This document shows, one piece after another, positions 58,360-64,000 of a stretch of 64,000 nucleotides of DNA. Source of the stretch: Tamarix chinensis (Eukaryota > Streptophyta > Magnoliopsida > Caryophyllales > Tamaricaceae); assembly GCA_030549775.1 (NCBI GenBank), contig CM060171.1, positions 146,092,859 through 146,156,858 of the forward strand, given 5' to 3'. The translations under genes were made by a program, and so were the position numbers. How positions within the stretch are numbered: position 1 is the stretch's first letter; each line of letters begins with the position of its first letter. Below the pieces are notes generated by a model. The model searched no databases. It was given only the letters and a program-made list of their open reading frames with translations, and was not told where the DNA came from.

Positions 58360-59340
58360 GCATGGATAGCGTGAGTTTTGGGTGGATGAGGGGGTGTGCA
58401 GTGGTGAGATGATGAGGCTTGATGGTGGGTTGTTGGGAATTTGGCGGTGATGAGGTGGTGGAGGTGCAGGGCTTAACAAGTAACATAAGAAGAAGAGGAA
58501 GGAAGGCATGGTGGAAGGGAGGTGTTGGGTGGCCCAATTGGGAAGGATGGTGGTTGAAATTGGGACTAGGGGTGCGGTTAGGGGGCAATACAAGAGGTTG
58601 GAGTTGAGGAGGGAGGTGGTTTAGGAAGGGCTGGAACTGTAGACGAGGGAGTCAAAGCAATAGGGGGAGAAAGGATATTTTTTACTAGGTGATACAAATG
58701 GAGCAGTCGATTCTAGGGCAAGGTTGCAACTAGGATTGGTGATGAAGAATCAAGGCATAGCAATTGGAAAGGGATAAGGTAAGATAAAAAAGGAAAGAAT
58801 GATAAGAAAAAGAAGAGGGTTAGCGATGGTGATGATGGAGAGTAGTGGTGATCGGATTGATGACTGGAGGTGACACACATAAGGATGGTAGCGGTGATGT
58901 GGTTCAATAGTGTTTAAGGAAGGCTACAATAGTGAGTGGTGTAGAATCATAGGCAAGGTGATGTGGAGTTGTTGCATATGGAAAGAACCTTATGCAAGGA
59001 GGTGGTGGATATGGTGCATGCAAAACCAACCAAGGTCAAGATAGGGAGAAGTGTTGGAGGAATGTGTTTGGGTTGAGAGGGCATTAAGGAAGAGGGTGCA
59101 TGTGGGGATGATGGTGGTTGATGGGTTTAAAAAAAAGGGAAAGGGAATGAGGTGGTTTGTTGGGAGAAAAATCAAACCGGCCAAAGGGGGAGGAGAGGGA
59201 AATTTACGTAGTGGGTTGGGAAATGAGGCATGCAGTGTTATGTATAGCTCGACAGATGAGGGGTGTGGTGAATGAGTGTGAGAGGTGTAGGGATTTTGGG
59301 GAGAGTGTATAATGGAGAGAAAATGGGCAGGCAAGGGTAA
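58360..59340 (-). repeat. G/A-rich (C/T-rich on minus) tract of element D
   Basis: The equivalent of the element A C/T-rich tract, reversed. It opens GGCTGCATGGATAGCGTGAG, which resembles, in reverse, the CTCACGCTGCATGAGCAGCG just after the element A tract at about 7987. Frames of 62-114 codons here are composition artefacts. Confidence 0.7.
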
Positions 59341-59629
59341 CTCAGGAGTGTTAAAATGGTAGGGTAGGATAGAAATATTTTATTTTTATTTTAGTTTGGT
59401 TAGTTTAGGGTAATGATTAGAAAAAATAATCCAAATATATATATATAAATAAATTGGTCTATGATAGGTTTAATAAGAAGAAAAAAGGTAAATAATCAGG
59501 AAAAATTATTTAAGAAATTATTAGGGTTATAGGTTAAAGGTTAATAATAAAATAATTAGTAAGTGTTAATTTTTTTTAAATAAATGGCTAAATTTAAAAA
59601 CAGAGGTTATGAAATTTTAGGGTATTACA

Positions 59630-59990
59630 AAGGAGGAGAAGGGAGAAGATAGAGAATATAGGGTATTTTTAAAAAGGTGACGGGTGGAGATGCTGACATG
59701 TAAGAAGCTTAGTATAGCTGGGGCAGATGAGGATGTTGTAGGAGGTGCAGGATGTGGAGGAGAGAAAGGTTGGTTGAGGTTTAGGGGGTTGTGTAGGGAT
59801 GCAGGAGCAGTCGACATATATGGCTGAGAATGGAAATGATGAGGGTGATGAAGGTGCATAGGGGTTGGGATGTGTTTGGATTGAAAGGGGAAAGGATAAA
59901 AGGACAGAGGGTGGGCAACAAGGTGTGTAGAATGAGAATGATAAGGAAGAAAATAAAAAGAAAGAAGGAAAAAGGGGGAAACTTTTGGTG
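59630..59990 (-). mobile_element. Element E, second part
   Basis: G/A-rich sequence resumes directly after D with the second AAGGA and runs until element Y starts at 59991. It matches the composition of 41040-41655 and is not needed for D, so it is read as the continuation of E. Confidence 0.55.
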
Positions 59991-60712
59991 TAACACCCCT
60001 AAATTTACTATGGAAAACTTTAATTTAATTTAAAGAGGCTTAGCGGAAGCAAACAGATAAAACTGTAAATTCGGGGGCATTACCGCCACACTTAGTACCA
60101 TATCGATTTACTCCTACCGACCCGATACTAAGTGCTAAGGCTAAATAAGAATAACACCAAAAATGAGTCATTAGTAAAGCATAAGTTCGAAGGAATCAGA
60201 GTGCGAAAGTCAAAAGTTACAATCCGATGTACAGTTTAAAATACCAAATGTTAGAGGACACAAAATAACGAAATAAAACAAAGCACGATGATACAGAGAA
60301 ACAAGACGGGGGATGCTCTCTGGCCACGTCACTCTCGGCCCCCAAGTTCGATCCACACTCAACTCTCGGCCCTGAAAGTGCCACAGACATCGTCCCCTAC
60401 CTGCAAAACTCAGACAGGTCTTCTGCTCGTGGGAATGAGCAGCACCCATGAAACGGGTGATCAGTACGCTACGTACTGAGTAAGGTAACAGACGCACTAA
60501 GACCCACATACACAGAGATACATGACATAGCAGACATAACTCGTAAATAATAAACAATAACACAGATGAACAATGATGGTCACGAATCAGATAACTTTCT
60601 CATTATATCTCTGATAATTATAATCGATTCACATCATAATCTTTATCAATCCCGGTGAGTGTGGGAGCCCCACTATTATAGTCGGTGGAACGATCACGAG
60701 GGCCATGCCCTG
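59991..60712 (-). mobile_element. Element Y: partial LTR-like element, minus orientation
   Basis: Starts TGTAACACCCCTAAATTTAC. It contains CATTACCGCCACACTTAGTA (about 60080), GTGATCAGTACGCTACGTAC (about 60457) and one array unit, CACTATTATAGTCGGTGGAA (about 60671). It is cut at 60713 by element Z; the rest lies beyond the window. It is closer to B and C (shared GTAGCATACTGATCA-type block) than to A. The 117-codon minus-strand frame 60210-60563 has no domain. Confidence 0.65.
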
Positions 60713-61425
60713 TGTAACACCCCCAAAATTCACTACCGAAAAATTTCGTTAATTAAAGAAAATTAGCGGAAGCAAATTAAGTAAAATGTGAACTTTGGGA
60801 GTATTACCGCCACACTTAGTACCAGACTGGTTCACTCATACCGTTCCAGTACCAAGTGCTAAGGCTAAGAAAAATGAAATACAATTTGAAAGACATTCAA
60901 CATGCATAAATCAGAGTAAATTACAAGAAATTCAACATACTTAAATCAGAGTAGCGCATCAAATCGTTTACAGGAATAAAATCCACCAATGGTGGTTAAA
61001 GTAACAACATAACATCAAAAACCAGGAAATTAAATGAAGAAGGAGGAAAACCCTAACGATACCGGATAACTCCTTACTCTCTTTCCTGTAGGTCACTTGA
61101 GTAGCACCTGAAAAGACCTGCAAGGGCACTGCCCATTGAATAGGCAGGGCCCCATAAAGGGAATCCCTTCAGTACTACGATACTGAGTAACCCTTTAATA
61201 CCACACTTAAAGACAAGCCCGTATACGGCACATAATGCAAGTTACACACATAAATAATGAGAGGTGCATACATAACAATAACACGTAACACAAGTTATAA
61301 TTCACAATCGATATCTTTGGGCCTTAAGCCATGTCATAGTATAAAACCCATATATTCGGGCCTTAAGCCATTATTCCATCACCATTCAATCAGTATCATA
61401 TTTTATATCCATGTGAGTGCAAGGA

Positions 61426-61870
61426 CCCCATTATTATAGCCGGTGGACCGGAAAGTATACACACATGGCAGAACGCCTCTGACCACTATTATTGCCGGTG
61501 GACCAGAAGGTAAACACACAAGGCAGAACGCACCTGACCATTATTATTGCCGGTGGACCGGAAGGTAAACACACAAGGCAGAACGCACCTGACCACTATT
61601 ATTTTCCAGTGGACCGGTCTGGCCCCGACTCACATGGTGTTCCACTATAAGTGATAAGTATTTTTCCATAATCTTATTCACATACATAACTGATTTTATT
61701 GAGCTCGGGACCCCCACTATTATTGCCGGTGGACCGGAATACATATAAACTCATCATACAGGGCACAACGCTCCTGGCCACTATTATAACCGGTGGATCG
61801 GGATATATAAAGAATCATCATCCAGGGCACAACGCTCCTAGCCACTATTATAACCGGTGGACCAGTACTC
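61426..61870 (-). repeat. CCACCGG-ATAATAGTGG array in element Z (7 units, reversed)
   Basis: Units CACTATTATTGCCGGTGGAC or close variants at about 61430, 61484, 61538, 61594, 61706, 61780 and 61843. The first four are 54-56 bases apart and joined by AGGTAAACACACAAGGCAGA-like linkers. Pairing of CCAC with GTGG, and of CCGG with itself, is possible in each. Confidence 0.9.
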
Positions 61871-62559
61871 AATATCATAATCATCTGGGCCCGGTTCATT
61901 AATATTCCACTTTCAATAATAGTATCTTTCCTTTCTTTAATCAGCACATCAACCATATTTATTTACCTCTAACGGGAGATCGATAACCCGGGACACAAAG
62001 GTACACCGGTCATAGCGGTGCATACCAGCTACTCAGTACCCTTCAACACGAACCCAAGGACACAAATGTACCCTGGTCATACTGGTGCATAAAACTAACT
62101 CAGTACCCTACCGACAAGGACACCTAATCCATAAATATGCATACCCCCAAACTAGGTCCGTAGAGCTAGAAAGAGTAAGATATAGGGCCTGACTGGGGCA
62201 CAAAGGCACACCAGCAAATACCAGAATGATCGTGGACTAAACCACGTCCTTAGGGTAGCGACCCCTAAGGAGTCACCATTCCCGATCTCGAGGTCTTTCA
62301 CTTTAAGTAATAGTGTCTTAATTAAGGTGATCACAGAAAGCACGATGATCTGATACTTATTCACTTTCAATCGTTCTGATATCATTACTCGTTTCTTATT
62401 CAGATGATTATCCAGGATATCACAGAGAACTCATTAAGGCCAGACTAATTATCAAATACTCTTACTTGGCTAATCAGCATTATTTGAATCATATTATAAT
62501 GTTCCATAATCTCAAATACATGTTAGGTACATATTACTCATTTTCCCTTTACTTATATA

Positions 62560-63990
62560 ATTGTTAAGTATCCATTCCTTCCTCGCCAAATTACCATATT
62601 ACCCTTTAGGTTACATAATTACCAAATTACCCCTTATATGGTTTAGGTCACCAAATTATCCCCTACACTTTTTAAATCACCATTCACCCCTCATAGTTGC
62701 TACACTTATCATATTTCCCATTTGGTTGGTTATATTACCAAATCACCTTCTCCTTTGTTATAATTACTAAATTACCCTTGAGTTGGATAAATTACTAAAT
62801 TACCCTCCTTCATTATTATGATTACTATTTTGCCCCTTTAGTTGGTTAAATAATTATCACTTTATCCCATAATTGGCTAAATCACCAAATTGCCCCTTCA
62901 GTTGGATAAATTACCAAACTGCCCTTCTCCTTTATCATAATTACCATTTTACCCCTCTCAATTATTTTAATTGCCATTTACCCCTTTTTATTAATCATAA
63001 ATCCTAAATTAACCTTCCTCATAATTAATTTGCCCTTCTTCATAATTATAATTACCAATTTTACCTTTCTCCATATTTATAATTACTATATCACCCTTCT
63101 CCATATTAATAATTACTATAATGCCCTTTAATTGGTTAATTTACGAAATTACCCTTCTCTAGTATCAAACTTATCCAATTGCCCTTCTACAATCATAATT
63201 TAAATACTAAATTATCTTTCATCGTTATCATAATTACCAAGTTACCCCTATTCCCAAGTTTACCATAAATATCCTCTTAACTTCAAAATTACCCTTTTAC
63301 CCCTTACTTTCAAATTACCATAATATCTTTTTATTTACAAAATTACCACAATACCCTTTTATTTATAAAATTACCATAACACTCCTTTTACTTTATAAAT
63401 TACTATTTTACCCTTTCACATCCAAAATTACCATCTTTATCTTTCCTTACATAATTACCACTTTGCCCTTCTTTTCCAAATTACCATATTACCCCTTACT
63501 TATAAATTACCTTTTCGCCATTCACTTATACAATTACCATATTACCATTTACTTATGAAATGACTATTTTGCCCCCTTTACTTTCAAAATTACCATATTG
63601 CCCTTTTACTTGAAAAATTACCATAATGCCCTCCTTCATCCAAAATTACTATTTTACCCCTACTTCCAAGATCACCATTCTTACCACTTACTTATAAAAT
63701 TACTATATTACGCCCTTGACTCCAAAATTACCGCTTTACCCTTTTTACTTGTCAAATTACCATATTGCCCTTTTCCTTCAAAATTACCCTAATACCCTTC
63801 TTTCTCACAACTTCTAATTTTTATCCTTTTACTTATAAATTATCATTTAACCTCTTTCTTTTTAAATTACCAAATTACCCTTTTACTTACAAAATTACCG
63901 AAATACCCTTTTCACTTATAAAATTTCCACTCAACCCCTTTATTCACCATTTTTATGAATTTACCATCACTACATAAAATAATGATATTA
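62560..63990 (-). repeat. AAATTACCATATTACCCTTT-type minisatellite in element Z
   Basis: At least 1.4 kb of diverged units of about 25-35 bases alternating AAATTACCATATTGCCC and TTTTACTTATA. It is the reverse of the 8640-9920 array of element A and runs to near the window end. Short ORFs here are by-products. Confidence 0.85.
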
Positions 63991-64000
63991 GTACTTCATT

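Larger units (their letters stand above)
41656..59629 (-). mobile_element. Element D: 3.9-kb LTR-like element carrying two hAT insertions
   Basis: Plus-strand start TGTAACACCCCTATTTTT and end TTTTAGGGTATTACA. The 5-bp flanks are exact, AAGGA at 41651-41655 and 59630-59634; they lie in G/A-rich DNA, so chance identity is possible. Its own sequence is 41656-41739, 48303-48995 and 56463-59629. In order it shows GGTGTTAC/CACCACACTTAGTAC (split by hAT 1), a conserved segment near 48600, a 30-bp tandem array (56488-56607), GCTAAATCACGTCTTTAGCG near 56930 matching Z near 62236, AT-rich sequence, and a G/A-rich tract at about 58360-59340. No coding capacity of its own. Confidence 0.75.
60713..64000 (-). 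mobile_element. Element Z: reversed, well-preserved copy of the element A family, cut by window end
   Basis: Starts TGTAACACCCCCAAAATTCA. It matches the 3' half of element A, reversed, module by module: CCGCCACACTTAGTACCAGA (about 60809), the GGGCCC ... CAGTACTACGATACTGAGTA block (about 61150), the CCACCGG array (61426-61870), GGGTAGCGACCCCTAAGG with the AAACCACGTCC segment (about 62238), and the minisatellite to the window end. The 62150-62290 segment is very close to 10240-10350. It is the least eroded member and so probably the youngest. No coding region. Confidence 0.75.

Noticed and set aside
60210..60563. 117-codon minus-strand frame with Cys and Trp residues
   Set aside because: Falls inside element Y, in a segment conserved as DNA in related elements where the frame is not kept; no domain seen.

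Overview
This is a plant nuclear window, very probably from an angiosperm. It holds one intron-rich host gene of a plant-specific bZIP class, plant-type splice sites, degenerate Athila-like and chromovirus-like Ty3/gypsy retrotransposons, Helitron remnants and hAT transposons. The sequence is AT-rich, with long AT-only spacers. I cannot name the species. No tRNA, rRNA, CRISPR array or bacterial-type operon is visible.

Layout. Bases 1-3420 hold a decayed Athila-like Ty3/gypsy element (+) and, on the other strand, the N-terminal part of a Helitron Rep/helicase. Bases 3768-12391 hold a decayed chromovirus-type Ty3/gypsy polyprotein (+), split inside its RNase H region by a 5.36-kb non-coding element (A, 6447-11801). 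Bases 12392-16060 (-) hold an intron-containing RPA70-like (single-strand DNA binding) pseudogene of the kind carried by plant Helitrons, interrupted by element F (12626-15030). Bases 16372-25252 hold element G and element C, with element B (19233-22800) nested in C. Bases 25253-27436 are AT-rich spacer.

The one host gene, 27438-36520 (+), encodes a group-G bZIP transcription factor of the bZIP16/bZIP68 (G-box binding factor) type. It has 12 coding exons and an expected length of 398 aa. An extra G in a five-G run at 34393-34397 shifts the frame just before the bZIP domain in this copy.

Bases 38697-64000 are a deep stack of nested transposons. LTR-like element E (38872 onward, minus orientation) is split by D (41656-59629). 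D carries two separate hAT transposons: 41740-48294 with an exact 8-bp target duplication, and 48996-56454 with a near-exact one. E is split again by Y (59991), which is split by Z (60713 to the window end).

Elements A to F, Y and Z appear to be one superfamily of very long, protein-free, TG...CA-ended units with 5-bp target duplications, best read as solo or giant LTRs. They share a recurrent module order: TGTAAYRCCCC end, AT-rich block, about 1 kb of strongly strand-asymmetric C/T-rich sequence, a 30-bp-type AGGGTAATTTGGTAAT minisatellite (A and Z), an array built on CCACCGG...ATAATAGTGG, a conserved 3' segment, and a GGGGTGTTACA end. This module family, the nesting record it provides, and the frameshift and unusual introns in the bZIP gene are the most interesting content.
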